Source of the DNA: an uncultured Pelagibacteraceae bacterium
GTDB lineage: Bacteria; Pseudomonadota; Alphaproteobacteria; Pelagibacterales; Pelagibacteraceae
Assembly: GCA_902615045.1 (NCBI GenBank)
Contig: CACMNP010000001.1
Coordinates: 181,705 to 245,704, forward strand
Length of the DNA stretch: 64,000 nt
Direction of reading: 5' to 3'
Made by a program: the position numbers and the translations under genes. Under the pieces are notes generated by a model that worked only from the letters and a program-made list of their open reading frames with translations, was not told the DNA's origin and searched no databases. The first letter of the stretch is position 1; each line of letters begins with the position of its first letter. This document shows, piece after piece, positions 1-7,677 of the stretch.

Positions 1-577
1 AATCTCCAAAAGCTACAAACCCACTGACATCAGGTACAGATTTTATAATTCCAACAACTATGAAACTTTGATCTTGAACCTTAACTTTGTCATTTATTTT
101 TATCTTTAAAGTTTTTGATAAACTTTCATTAATCAAAATTGTCTTTGGTTCCTTTTGCATTCTTTCATAAGCATCTTCTGGCTCATAAACAACTTCACCG
201 TAAAGTGGATATTTTTCATCAACTGTTTTAATTCTTGTAAATAATGATTTATTTTTTTCTCTGCCTGTCGTAGAAAGCATTGTACTGAACTCTATCATTT
301 GTGAGACAGTAGAAAATTCCTTTACTTTATTGACTAAATTAAGATCCCCCTGATTACGGTTATAATCGATTTCGAGATCTCCACCCAAAAGAACTTTTGC
401 ATTATCATTAAGCTCTTTTTTTAAACTATCTTCGATTGTAAAGATGGCACTTAAAATAAAAAGACTGATAAACAGCGTTACAATAATGCTTGAAATTTTT
501 TTATAATTTCTGCTTAAATCCTTTAAAGCATACTTGAATATTAAACTTAACTCTGAAGAATTATTTAATTTTTCCAT
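1..577 (-). CDS. ABC transporter permease, FtsX/YbbP-like (N-terminal part, cut by window edge)
   Basis: The reverse strand is open from an ATG at 577 to the window edge, giving about 192 residues with no stop. The start reads MEKLNNSSELSLIFKYALKD, then one hydrophobic membrane helix at about residues 29-45, then a periplasmic-looking region containing LLGGDLEI, a sequence typical of the MacB-like periplasmic domain of YbbP permeases. The start overlaps the end of the ATPase gene by 17 bp, so the two are probably translated together as an export complex. In E. coli the homologous ybbA-ybbP pair also lies next to tesA. The substrate is unknown; lipoprotein or lipid-related export is the usual guess for the family. 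The C-terminal half is outside the window. Confidence 0.85.
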   Translation of the reverse strand, partial: MEKLNNSSELSLIFKYALKDLSRNYKKISSIIVTLFISLFILSAIFTIEDSLKKELNDNAKVLLGGDLEIDYNRNQGDLNLVNKVKEFSTVSQMIEFSTMLSTTGREKNKSLFTRIKTVDEKYPLYGEVVYEPEDAYERMQKEPKTILINESLSKTLKIKINDKVKVQDQSFIVVGIIKSVPDVSGFVAFGD

Positions 578-1226
578 CTTTGATTTTAATTTTTCGTTTT
601 GCTTTGTCTGCTAATTTTGGATCATGTGTGACCATTATTAAAGAAGACCCTTCTTCTTTGACGTATTTAAATAAAATTTCAGAGATCATTATTGAGTTTT
701 CGGTATCTAGATTACCAGTTGGTTCATCAGCTAAAATCAAATCTGGTTTCATTGCAATAGCTCTTGCAATCGCCACACGTTGTTGCTCTCCGCCAGATAA
801 TTGACTTGGAAGATTATTGAATCTATGTTTTAGACCAAATCGATCTAATAAACTTTTTGCTTCTTTCTCTGGATTTTTAAACTCATTAAGTTCAAGTGTT
901 AAAGCTACATTTTCAACAGCTGTATAATTTGGAATTAAATAGAAAGATTGAAATATAATTCCTATATTTTGCTTTCTAATCTCAGATACTTCGTCTTCAT
1001 TAAGATTTGTTATTTCCCTGTCTTGAAATATAATTTTCCCTGAGGTTGGACGTTCTAGTCCACCAATAAGCATAATCAAGCTTGTTTTTCCTGACCCACT
1101 TTCTCCAACCACAGATACAGTTTCTTTTTTTTTTATAGTTAAATCAATATTTTTTAAAACATAGATATTGTCCTTCCCAGTTTGGTATTTGAGATTTATT
1201 TTTTTTAATTTAAGAAGTGTGTTCAT
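561..1226 (-). CDS. ABC transporter ATP-binding protein, YbbA/LolD type
   Basis: A 221-residue nucleotide-binding subunit of a MacB/LolD-class ABC exporter. Visible motifs are Walker A GESGSGKTS at residues 41-49, signature LSGGEQQRVAIARA, Walker B with DEPTGNLD, and the switch histidine in MVTHD. The start is placed at the ATG ending at 1226, because the product then begins MNTLLKLKKINLKY like the family; an in-frame ATG at 1274 would add 16 atypical residues and run into tesA. This start codon shares a CATG tetranucleotide with the divergent tesA start. It pairs with the downstream permease through a 17-bp overlap. Confidence 0.9.
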   Translation of the reverse strand: MNTLLKLKKINLKYQTGKDNIYVLKNIDLTIKKKETVSVVGESGSGKTSLIMLIGGLERPTSGKIIFQDREITNLNEDEVSEIRKQNIGIIFQSFYLIPNYTAVENVALTLELNEFKNPEKEAKSLLDRFGLKHRFNNLPSQLSGGEQQRVAIARAIAMKPDLILADEPTGNLDTENSIMISEILFKYVKEEGSSLIMVTHDPKLADKAKRKIKIKDGKIK

Positions 1227-1833
1227 GAATAAAAGTTTATTTATAAAAATATTGTTATTCTTTCTAGTGCACATAAATGCAAGTGCAATAGAAAAGGTTA
1301 TATTATTCGGCGATAGTTTAATGGCGGGTTATGGCCTACCTAAAGAACAACACTTATCTTTGGTTTTAGAAAGTAATCTCGTAAGGAGTGGTTTAAATAT
1401 TAAGGTAATAAATGGAAGTGTGTCAGGAAGTACTTCTTCTGGTGGATTGAATAGAGCAGAATGGAGTTTATCAGAACCCGGTATTGATCTAATCATCCTT
1501 GGTCTTGGGGCAAATGATATGCTCAGAGGAATTCAACCAGATGAAACTGAGAGAAATTTAGAAGAAATAATTAAAATCGCTAACAGTAAAAAAATTAAAA
1601 TTATAATAGCTGGGATGGTTGCGCCAACAACTCATGGAACTAAATATAAAAAAAATTTTGATGCTATTTATCCTAAATTGTCAAAAAAATATAATTTACC
1701 TTTAATTCCATTTTTGCTAGAGGGTGTTGCTCTTGATCCAAATCTAAATCAACAAGATGGCATACATCCTAACAAAGCTGGAACAATAGTTATAAGTAAT
1801 ACAATTCAAGATATTATTTCAAAAAATTATTAA
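1225..1833 (+). CDS. tesA: Arylesterase / thioesterase I-like GDSL hydrolase
   Basis: A 202-residue SGNH/GDSL hydrolase related to TesA/EstA, hydrolysing acyl esters or thioesters in the periplasm. A hydrophobic signal peptide covers residues 1 to about 20 and ends near NASA. Block I is FGDSLMAGYGLP (nucleophile Ser31), the oxyanion Asn is in GANDMLRG, and the catalytic Asp178 and His181 are in DGIHPNKAG. The ATG at 1225 is chosen because it starts directly at the signal peptide; a start at 1168 would add residues encoded opposite the ATPase gene. A weak AAGAAG sits about 10 bases upstream. It is followed 6 bp later by the metallo-hydrolase gene. Confidence 0.9.
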   Translation: MNKSLFIKILLFFLVHINASAIEKVILFGDSLMAGYGLPKEQHLSLVLESNLVRSGLNIKVINGSVSGSTSSGGLNRAEWSLSEPGIDLIILGLGANDMLRGIQPDETERNLEEIIKIANSKKIKIIIAGMVAPTTHGTKYKKNFDAIYPKLSKKYNLPLIPFLLEGVALDPNLNQQDGIHPNKAGTIVISNTIQDIISKNY

Positions 1834-1839
1834 TCAGAT

Positions 1840-2841
1840 ATGAAAAAAAAATATCATCATTTAGCAAATGGCACATTTCGTAATCCTGAAGGATCAAAGG
1901 TGATTGATATGAATTTCAATTGGTCGTTTAAGGTCTTTAACCAAGAAAAAAAAAAATTAGATATGACTTTTCCTGAAAGTAATATCATTAAAAAAGAAAA
2001 AGTTTTATTGGATTTAAATAATTTCCAAAAAGAAGATTATGTAGCGTGGATAGGTCATGCAACATTTTTATTAAAATTAGGGGAAATAACAATAATAACA
2101 GATCCAGTTTTTTCAAAAAATGCAGGACCTTTATTTTTTGGGCCAAAGAGATTTACCGAACCAGCATTAAAACTAAATGAAATACCAAAAACAGATATTT
2201 TTCTACTAACTCACAATCACTACGATCATCAAGACATGAAAACAATAATGAGATTTCCTTATAAAGAATCTAAAGTCCTGGTACCTTTAGGACTAAAAAA
2301 ATATTTTAAAATTAATAGATTTAAAGATGTAAATGAAATGGATTGGTATGATCAAATAAGAATAAATCAGAATTTAAATATCACTTTTCTACCATCAGTC
2401 CACTGGTCAAAAAGGAGTTTAATGGATACTAATAAAACTTTATGGGGCAGCTATTTGATTGAATACAAAGGAAAAAAAATATTATTTTCATGTGATACTG
2501 GTGTTGGAAAAATATATAAAGAATTGGGAGATAAGTATGGTCCAATTGATTTAACATTTATTAACATTGGCGCATATAATTTTTATCCTATGGCTTCAAT
2601 TAAAGACTCTTCTGCTTACCACACTAACCCTGAAGAAGCCCTTGGACTTGCTAAAGATTTAAAAAGTAAAAAAGTAATTGGAATGCATTGGGGAACTTTT
2701 GTCTTATCACTTGAACCAATATTAGAGCCCCCTTTAAGGTTTAAGCAAAATGCAGAAAAATTTGGATTTAAGAAAGATGATGCAATTATTTTTAAAATTG
2801 GTGAATTTAAATTATTTAAAGAGCTTTTTGATACTAACTAG
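1840..2841 (+). CDS. MBL-fold metal-dependent hydrolase, NAPE-PLD/UlaG-like
   Basis: A 333-residue metallo-beta-lactamase-fold protein. The metal-binding THNHYDHQD motif is at residues 124-132, preceded by WIGHATFLLKL, with further ligands in SVHW, SCDTG and GMHWGTF. The N-terminal region with NFNWSFKVFNQ resembles bacterial relatives of N-acylphosphatidylethanolamine-hydrolysing phospholipase D, so a phosphodiesterase acting on a lipid head group is plausible. There is no signal peptide, so it is probably cytoplasmic. It lies 6 bp after tesA and overlaps the convergent sugar dehydrogenase by 8 bp. The exact substrate cannot be read from sequence. Confidence 0.8.
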   Translation: MKKKYHHLANGTFRNPEGSKVIDMNFNWSFKVFNQEKKKLDMTFPESNIIKKEKVLLDLNNFQKEDYVAWIGHATFLLKLGEITIITDPVFSKNAGPLFFGPKRFTEPALKLNEIPKTDIFLLTHNHYDHQDMKTIMRFPYKESKVLVPLGLKKYFKINRFKDVNEMDWYDQIRINQNLNITFLPSVHWSKRSLMDTNKTLWGSYLIEYKGKKILFSCDTGVGKIYKELGDKYGPIDLTFINIGAYNFYPMASIKDSSAYHTNPEEALGLAKDLKSKKVIGMHWGTFVLSLEPILEPPLRFKQNAEKFGFKKDDAIIFKIGEFKLFKELFDTN

Positions 2842-3898
2842 AATTTTCCATCAACCACAATCCATCTTGATTTAAAAAATATAGTTTACCATTTATGGGA
2901 TGAATTTGTATGTCTCTGATTCTTCCAATTTTATCTTTAAATATTATTTCCTCTTTTACGTTTGATAAATCATTAAACTCTAATTTTCTTAAAGACTTAT
3001 CTTTAAGAGAAGTAATTAATGCATGACCATTCCATTCTTTAAATTCATTACCTTTATAAATTGTGATCGCACTTGTGGCTATAGATGGAACCCAATATTG
3101 AATGGCTTTTGTAAAGCCAGGTTTCCATTTTGGCCCTATTGGTATACCTGAATAATTTGTACCACCCCATCCAAGAATTTTCCAACCATAATTTTCACCT
3201 TTCTTTGCTTCACCAAACCAATCGCCTCCTTTTGCACCATGATTGCTCATATAAATTTTTCCATCGAAAGGTGATAAAGCTAAACCTTGAGGATTTCTTA
3301 CACCAATTTGATATATTTCAGGCAGCCAGTCTGATTTCCCCTCAAAACGAGGATTGTCTTTTGGAATGCCACCATCTAGATAAATTCTAATTATACTCCC
3401 TGGATGTTTATTTCCATCTTGAGCAATCATTCCCCCGCCTCTTTCACCTGCAGAAGCAAATAAATAATTGTCTTTAATTACCAGTCTTGAACCAAAGTGA
3501 TAAGGCGAGTCAATTGGTGGATTGGCTTGAAAAATATTTTTAAAATTTAATTTGTTTTTATTAAATTTTGCACGTGCAATTGAAGTACTAGTCTTCCAAT
3601 TATTTCTATTTTCTGTGTATGAGATGTAAATGTAATCTTCATTATACAGAATATCCAATAATCCTCCCTGTCCATATTCTACAAAATTTAAGTTATGACC
3701 AATTTCACTCGTCTCTCTTGTCGAAATATTAACAAGTTTTATTTTGCCACCTTTCTCGGTAACAATCATTTCATTATCATTAACGAATGATGAACCCCAA
3801 GGTGCTTCTAATTCAATAATTTTATTAAAATTAAAATTTTTACTAAATGAATTAGTTGATAATAGTATTAATGATAAAAGAAATAATAATTTCTTCAC
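2834..3898 (-). CDS. PQQ-dependent soluble aldose dehydrogenase-like protein (YliI/Asd family)
   Basis: About 354 residues of a beta-propeller PQQ-type glucose/sorbosone dehydrogenase. Family hallmarks include a gly-rich GSRLVIKDNYLFASAGERGGG stretch, EIYQIGVRNPQGLALSP, MSNHGAKGGD, ENYGWKILGWG and P..WVPSIATSAI. The start is placed at a GTG ending at 3898, so that the product opens with a signal peptide, VKKLLFLLSLILLSTNSFS. This start lies 1 base after the end of the upstream SDR gene; an ATG at 3934 would add 12 residues encoded within that gene. Expected to act in the periplasm, oxidising aldoses with electrons passed to the respiratory chain. No PQQ synthesis genes are in this window, so the cofactor supply is open. 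Confidence 0.8.
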   Translation of the reverse strand: MKKLLFLLSLILLSTNSFSKNFNFNKIIELEAPWGSSFVNDNEMIVTEKGGKIKLVNISTRETSEIGHNLNFVEYGQGGLLDILYNEDYIYISYTENRNNWKTSTSIARAKFNKNKLNFKNIFQANPPIDSPYHFGSRLVIKDNYLFASAGERGGGMIAQDGNKHPGSIIRIYLDGGIPKDNPRFEGKSDWLPEIYQIGVRNPQGLALSPFDGKIYMSNHGAKGGDWFGEAKKGENYGWKILGWGGTNYSGIPIGPKWKPGFTKAIQYWVPSIATSAITIYKGNEFKEWNGHALITSLKDKSLRKLEFNDLSNVKEEIIFKDKIGRIRDIQIHPINGKLYFLNQDGLWLMENSS

Positions 3899-3899
3899 T

Positions 3900-4610
3900 C
3901 TATGAAAGTTTCGATCTACCACCATCGACAGCAATAATTTGTCCTGTAACCCAAGAACTTTCTTCAGTTATTAGAAATTTTGCAAGCGAAGCTGAGTCTT
4001 TACCTTCTCCAAGTCTTTTTAATGGATGGGCTTTTGCTATACCATCAGCTAAAACTTTATTTTTAAGCATTGGCTCTGCAATTTTTGAATTAGTTAAACT
4101 TGGAGCAATGCAATTTACTCTTATATTAGGAGCAAATTCTGCTGCTAAAGAAACAGTTAATCCTTCAACAGCTGCTTTAGTTGAAGCTATAATTGCATGA
4201 TTTGTAAAACCCCTTTGAGCAGCAACAGTTGAAAACAAAACAATCGATCCTTTATTTTTTTTTAAACTTTCTTGATAACCTTTAATTAATTCTACTGCAG
4301 AATATAAATTTAGTCTCATACATTTTGTAAAATCTTGTTCTGAAACCATTCTCAAAGGTTTTAAATCAATTGAACCAACACAATAAGCTATACCTTTGAT
4401 ATCATCTATTTCGGACTTAATCTTTTCAACAAAACCATTTTCTAAAACATCAGAGACTGTATATTTACAATTTAGTTTTTCAGACAAAGATTTTGTTCTT
4501 TCTTCATCCCTACCAATTAAATGTACTTCTTTACCGGCCGCATGTAACTGTTCAGCTAAATTAGATCCGATAGATCCTGTCGCACCTACTACTAAATATT
4601 TTTCTGACAT
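3900..4610 (-). CDS. Short-chain dehydrogenase/reductase-family protein lacking the usual Tyr
   Basis: A 236-residue SDR-fold protein. The nucleotide-binding GATGSIG is near residues 9-15, an AYCVGSI block follows, and a serine is in VLFSTVAAQRG. The C-terminal VTGQIIAVDGG is typical of classical SDRs. The active-site lysine is Lys145 in STKAAVEG, but the position four residues earlier, normally the catalytic tyrosine of YxxxK, is Ile141 (HAIIASTK). It may therefore not be an ordinary oxidoreductase. It lies 27 bp from, and divergent to, the photolyase gene and 1 bp upstream of the sugar dehydrogenase. The substrate is unknown. Confidence 0.85.
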   Translation of the reverse strand: MSEKYLVVGATGSIGSNLAEQLHAAGKEVHLIGRDEERTKSLSEKLNCKYTVSDVLENGFVEKIKSEIDDIKGIAYCVGSIDLKPLRMVSEQDFTKCMRLNLYSAVELIKGYQESLKKNKGSIVLFSTVAAQRGFTNHAIIASTKAAVEGLTVSLAAEFAPNIRVNCIAPSLTNSKIAEPMLKNKVLADGIAKAHPLKRLGEGKDSASLAKFLITEESSWVTGQIIAVDGGRSKLS

Positions 4611-4637
4611 AAATTGTTAAAGAGTTATATATAGTTA

Positions 4638-6128
4638 ATGAAATTATTTTTTCTACTTGGAAATCAGCTTTTCTCAGAGAAATATCTAGAAAAGTACAAA
4701 AAAGACCACTTTTTCTTTATGGCTGAAGATTATCAGCTTTGTACATATGAAAAGCATCATAAACAAAAGATATTATTGTTCTTATCTTGCATGCGATCTC
4801 ACGCAGACAGACTAAAAAAAAATAAATTTAAATTAGAATATTCTTCTATCGAGGATAAATCTTTCAAGCTGGATTACACAGAAAAATTAAAAAAAATAAT
4901 TAAAGCAAAAAAAATTAAAGAAATTTCAAGTTTCGAAATTGAGGATAAGTTTTTTGAAAATAAAATTGCCAATTTTTTAAAAAAGGAAAAAATTAAATGG
5001 AATAGTATTCAAACACCAATGTTTTTAAATTCTAGAGAAAAATTTAAAAACTATTTATCGAAATCAAAAAAACCTTTTATGGCAGTTTTTTATAAAGAGA
5101 CTAGAAGAGATTTGGATATACTTATGAAAAAAGATGGTAATCCAGAAGGAGGCAAATGGAGTTTTGACGAAGAAAATCGAAATAAACTTCCAAAAAATAT
5201 ATCTATACCCAAATTTCCTAAAATTACTGAGACTGTTCATACGAAAAAACTAAAAATTTTAATTGATAAAAATTTTAAAAGTCACCCAGGTAATACGAAA
5301 GACTTTTGGTTTGCTACGGAATATGATGATGTAATTAAATTATTAAATTTTTTTATTAAAGATAAATCAAATTTATTTGGGGATTATGAAGATGCAGTTG
5401 ATCAGAAAGACAATATATTATTTCATAGTGCTTTAAGTCCTTACATCAATTTAGGTCTTATCACTCCAGAATTTATAATTAAAAAAGTTTTAGATTTTCA
5501 CAACAAAAATAAAATAAGATTAAATTCCTTAGAAGGTTATATTCGTCAAGTAATCGGGTGGAGAGAATTTATGAGGGGAATATATCAAAGCTATTCAAAA
5601 GAAATGGAAACTAGAAATTTTTTTAAACAAAATAGAAAAATGAAAAACTCATGGTACGAAGGAACAACAGGATTACCACCTCTAGATTATGCTATTAAAA
5701 ATGCAGTGAATTATGGTTGGTCACATCATATTGAAAGGTTAATGATCTTATCAAACATAATGAATTTATGCGAAGTTAAGCCAACATATGTTTACAAATG
5801 GTTTATGGAAATGTTTGTGGATTCCTCTGACTGGGTAATGGTCCCGAATGTTTATGGAATGGGGCTTTTCAGTGATGGAGGAATATTTGCAACAAAACCA
5901 TATATCTGCGGCTCCGCTTATTTCATGAAAATGATGGATTTTAAAAAAGGAGAATGGTGCAATACCATGGATGGTCTTTATTGGAGATTCATAAATAGAA
6001 ATAGAGCCTTCTTTTTAAAAAATCCTAGACTTTCTATGATGGTTAGAATTTTTGATAAAATGAAACCTGATAGAAAAAAATTAATTTTAGCTGAGGCAGA
6101 AAAATTTATTAAACAAAATACTGCATAG
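4638..6128 (+). CDS. Photolyase/cryptochrome of the FeS-BCP (prokaryotic 6-4 photolyase) family
   Basis: A 496-residue cryptochrome/photolyase-related protein that would bind FAD and reverse UV lesions with light. The N-terminal alpha/beta antenna-type domain (MKLFFLLGNQLF, AEDYQLCTYEKHHKQK) covers about residues 1-130. The all-helical FAD domain includes GYIRQVIGWREFMRGIY, WSHHIERLMILSN and SSDWVMVPNVYGMG, which are characteristic of the FeS-bacterial cryptochrome and photolyase group. From memory of family members such as Agrobacterium PhrB, only one of four cluster cysteines seems kept (Cys441 in EWCNTMDGLYW); the paired CxxC region reads MMDFKKGEW. A 4Fe-4S cluster is therefore unlikely. 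The next gene, DUF2256, starts inside its stop codon. Confidence 0.88.
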   Translation: MKLFFLLGNQLFSEKYLEKYKKDHFFFMAEDYQLCTYEKHHKQKILLFLSCMRSHADRLKKNKFKLEYSSIEDKSFKLDYTEKLKKIIKAKKIKEISSFEIEDKFFENKIANFLKKEKIKWNSIQTPMFLNSREKFKNYLSKSKKPFMAVFYKETRRDLDILMKKDGNPEGGKWSFDEENRNKLPKNISIPKFPKITETVHTKKLKILIDKNFKSHPGNTKDFWFATEYDDVIKLLNFFIKDKSNLFGDYEDAVDQKDNILFHSALSPYINLGLITPEFIIKKVLDFHNKNKIRLNSLEGYIRQVIGWREFMRGIYQSYSKEMETRNFFKQNRKMKNSWYEGTTGLPPLDYAIKNAVNYGWSHHIERLMILSNIMNLCEVKPTYVYKWFMEMFVDSSDWVMVPNVYGMGLFSDGGIFATKPYICGSAYFMKMMDFKKGEWCNTMDGLYWRFINRNRAFFLKNPRLSMMVRIFDKMKPDRKKLILAEAEKFIKQNTA

Positions 6129-6256
6129 TGAGAAAAGAAAATTTACCCACAAAAATTTGCCCTGTATGTAAGAGACCTTTTACTTGGAGAAAAAAATGGA
6201 AATTAAACTGGGATAAAGTGAAATATTGTTCTAAGAAATGTTCAAAAAATAACTAA
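6128..6256 (+). CDS. DUF2256 family small zinc-ribbon-like protein
   Basis: A 42-residue gene that starts with GTG overlapping the photolyase TAG stop by one base (TAGTG). The product has two cysteine pairs, CPVCKRPFTWRKKW and VKYCSKKC, spaced as a CxxC...CxxxC treble-clef or zinc-ribbon, exactly the pattern of DUF2256. Members of this family are often found beside photolyase or cryptochrome genes; its function is unknown to me. Translational coupling to the photolyase supports a partnership. It ends at 6256, and the convergent small gene ends at the next base. Confidence 0.85.
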   Translation: MRKENLPTKICPVCKRPFTWRKKWKLNWDKVKYCSKKCSKNN

Positions 6257-6487
6257 TTAACAACAAGAGCAGCTTTTCTTTTTCTCTGGTTTTTTTTCTT
6301 CAATCACTTCCTCTTTAGGGGCTGATTGTTCAAGAATTTTTGCTGCTTCAGCTTCTTTCTCTTTTAATATTTTATTTTCAATGTATGCGTAAAGAGAGTT
6401 GAAACCTAATTTTGAAGCTTTCTTTTCTTCGTAATTCTTTCTGCCTTTAAGATTTTCAATAATTTCAAGAACTTGCGGGTTATTCAT
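6257..6487 (-). CDS. Small hypothetical protein with Lys/Glu-rich tail and CSCC terminus
   Basis: A 76-residue protein that I do not recognise. Residues 1 to about 45 look helical and globular (MNNPQVLEIIENLKGRKNY). The rest is charged and low in complexity, ending PEKKKSCSCC. The three terminal cysteines suggest metal or redox binding, but nothing more can be said. It is the last gene of a minus-strand series that begins at 10391 and abuts the end of the DUF2256 gene. The gap to the upstream photolyase-like gene is 41 bp. Confidence 0.65.
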   Translation of the reverse strand: MNNPQVLEIIENLKGRKNYEEKKASKLGFNSLYAYIENKILKEKEAEAAKILEQSAPKEEVIEEKKPEKKKSCSCC

Positions 6488-6528
6488 ACTATTGTTATCT
6501 CATAATTTTGATAATTTACAATAGTTCT

Positions 6529-7671
6529 TTAAAAAAATTCTTTAATTATAGTTGGTATATACTTTTTGAAATTAAAAAAACCTTTATTGCAATATTTCCA
6601 AGAACTTCGGTCTAAATTACGATAAAGAAATTTTATATTATTTATTCCTTGAGAAGTTAAAAAATCTAAGTTTTCTCCAACACAAGGATATAAAAAATAA
6701 CTATTCTCAATTGTTTTAAGGTTACTAATATCAATAATTTCACAATCCAAAGATTTTTCATTCAACCTTCTTTTTTGATCCTGAATTAAATTAGTCTTAA
6801 ATTTCACTGTTTTTTCACTAAGTGTAATATTTCTACTGTCGTTATTATTATTAACTAAATAAATCTTTTTAAATTTATGGTCTTTGAAATCAGTCAACTC
6901 AAAGGAAAGATTATTATCAAAAATAATTAAATTTTGCTCATCCAAATTTACTGGATTACTAAAATCTTTTAAGACAGCCTTGTATATTTTCTCGCTAACT
7001 TTAGGTGGTGCATTTTCATTTAAATTAATGTTATTAAATCTGTTATTAGTAAATTTTTTTATATTCCATTCACTTGCCAAATAATGCTTACCTTGAGTTT
7101 GTATCCCAGCAACCCATCTCCATCCCAATGTATTAGATGCTGCATCTCCATCATAGAGATGCTTCATAAAAAATTCAGCTCCTAATTGCCAAGGTAAATT
7201 TAAAGTAAAAATCCAGATACTGGCAAACCACATTCTTGTATGATTATGAAGGTAATTAAATTCTTTTAATTCTTTAACCCATTCATTAAAACATTCTATA
7301 TTTGTATTTCCATCAATGGCATTTAAATAATCTTTATTATCTTTGTATTTTTCTCTTATAATTTTTAGTTCTATTATGTAATCTGTCCATACATTAGGTC
7401 TTAATTCTAACCATCCTTTCCAATAAGTACGCCACAAAACCTCTTGAATAAATTTTTCATTTTTAGAAAATGAAAATTTCTTTAAGGCTTTATCTATAAC
7501 TTCTAACTCATTTAATATTCCATGAGATATATATGGAGAAATACAAGATATATTTGATCTTTTATCTGGACCAAAATCAAAATTTCTCAATCTTGAATAT
7601 TCAGAAAGATTATTTTCAACAAAATTATCTAGTTTATTAGTGGCTTGCGCCCGACTTGGTTCAAAATTCAT
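6529..7671 (-). CDS. Photolyase-like FAD-binding protein with the alpha/beta domain at the C-terminus
   Basis: A 380-residue protein that begins directly with the helical FAD domain of photolyases. Visible motifs are ISPYISHGIL, FIQEVLWRTYWKGWLELRP, FNYLHNHTRMWFASIW, and DGDAASNTLGWRWVAGIQTQGK near residues 175-200. The usual N-terminal antenna domain is absent. Instead, residues from about 240 to 380 look like a Rossmann-type alpha/beta unit (LIIFDNNLSF, KKIYLVNN, CEIIDIS, NIKFLYRNLDRSSWKYC), as if the two photolyase domains were swapped. It sits 6 bp after argG and near the FeS-BCP photolyase on the other strand, so a light-driven repair or sensing role is plausible. Confidence 0.8.
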   Translation of the reverse strand: MNFEPSRAQATNKLDNFVENNLSEYSRLRNFDFGPDKRSNISCISPYISHGILNELEVIDKALKKFSFSKNEKFIQEVLWRTYWKGWLELRPNVWTDYIIELKIIREKYKDNKDYLNAIDGNTNIECFNEWVKELKEFNYLHNHTRMWFASIWIFTLNLPWQLGAEFFMKHLYDGDAASNTLGWRWVAGIQTQGKHYLASEWNIKKFTNNRFNNINLNENAPPKVSEKIYKAVLKDFSNPVNLDEQNLIIFDNNLSFELTDFKDHKFKKIYLVNNNNDSRNITLSEKTVKFKTNLIQDQKRRLNEKSLDCEIIDISNLKTIENSYFLYPCVGENLDFLTSQGINNIKFLYRNLDRSSWKYCNKGFFNFKKYIPTIIKEFF

Positions 7672-7677
7672 GATATT

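Noticed and set aside
3899..3934. ATG at 3934 as start of the sugar dehydrogenase
   Set aside because: It would put 12 non-signal residues before a clear signal peptide and lie inside the SDR gene; GTG at 3898 fits better.
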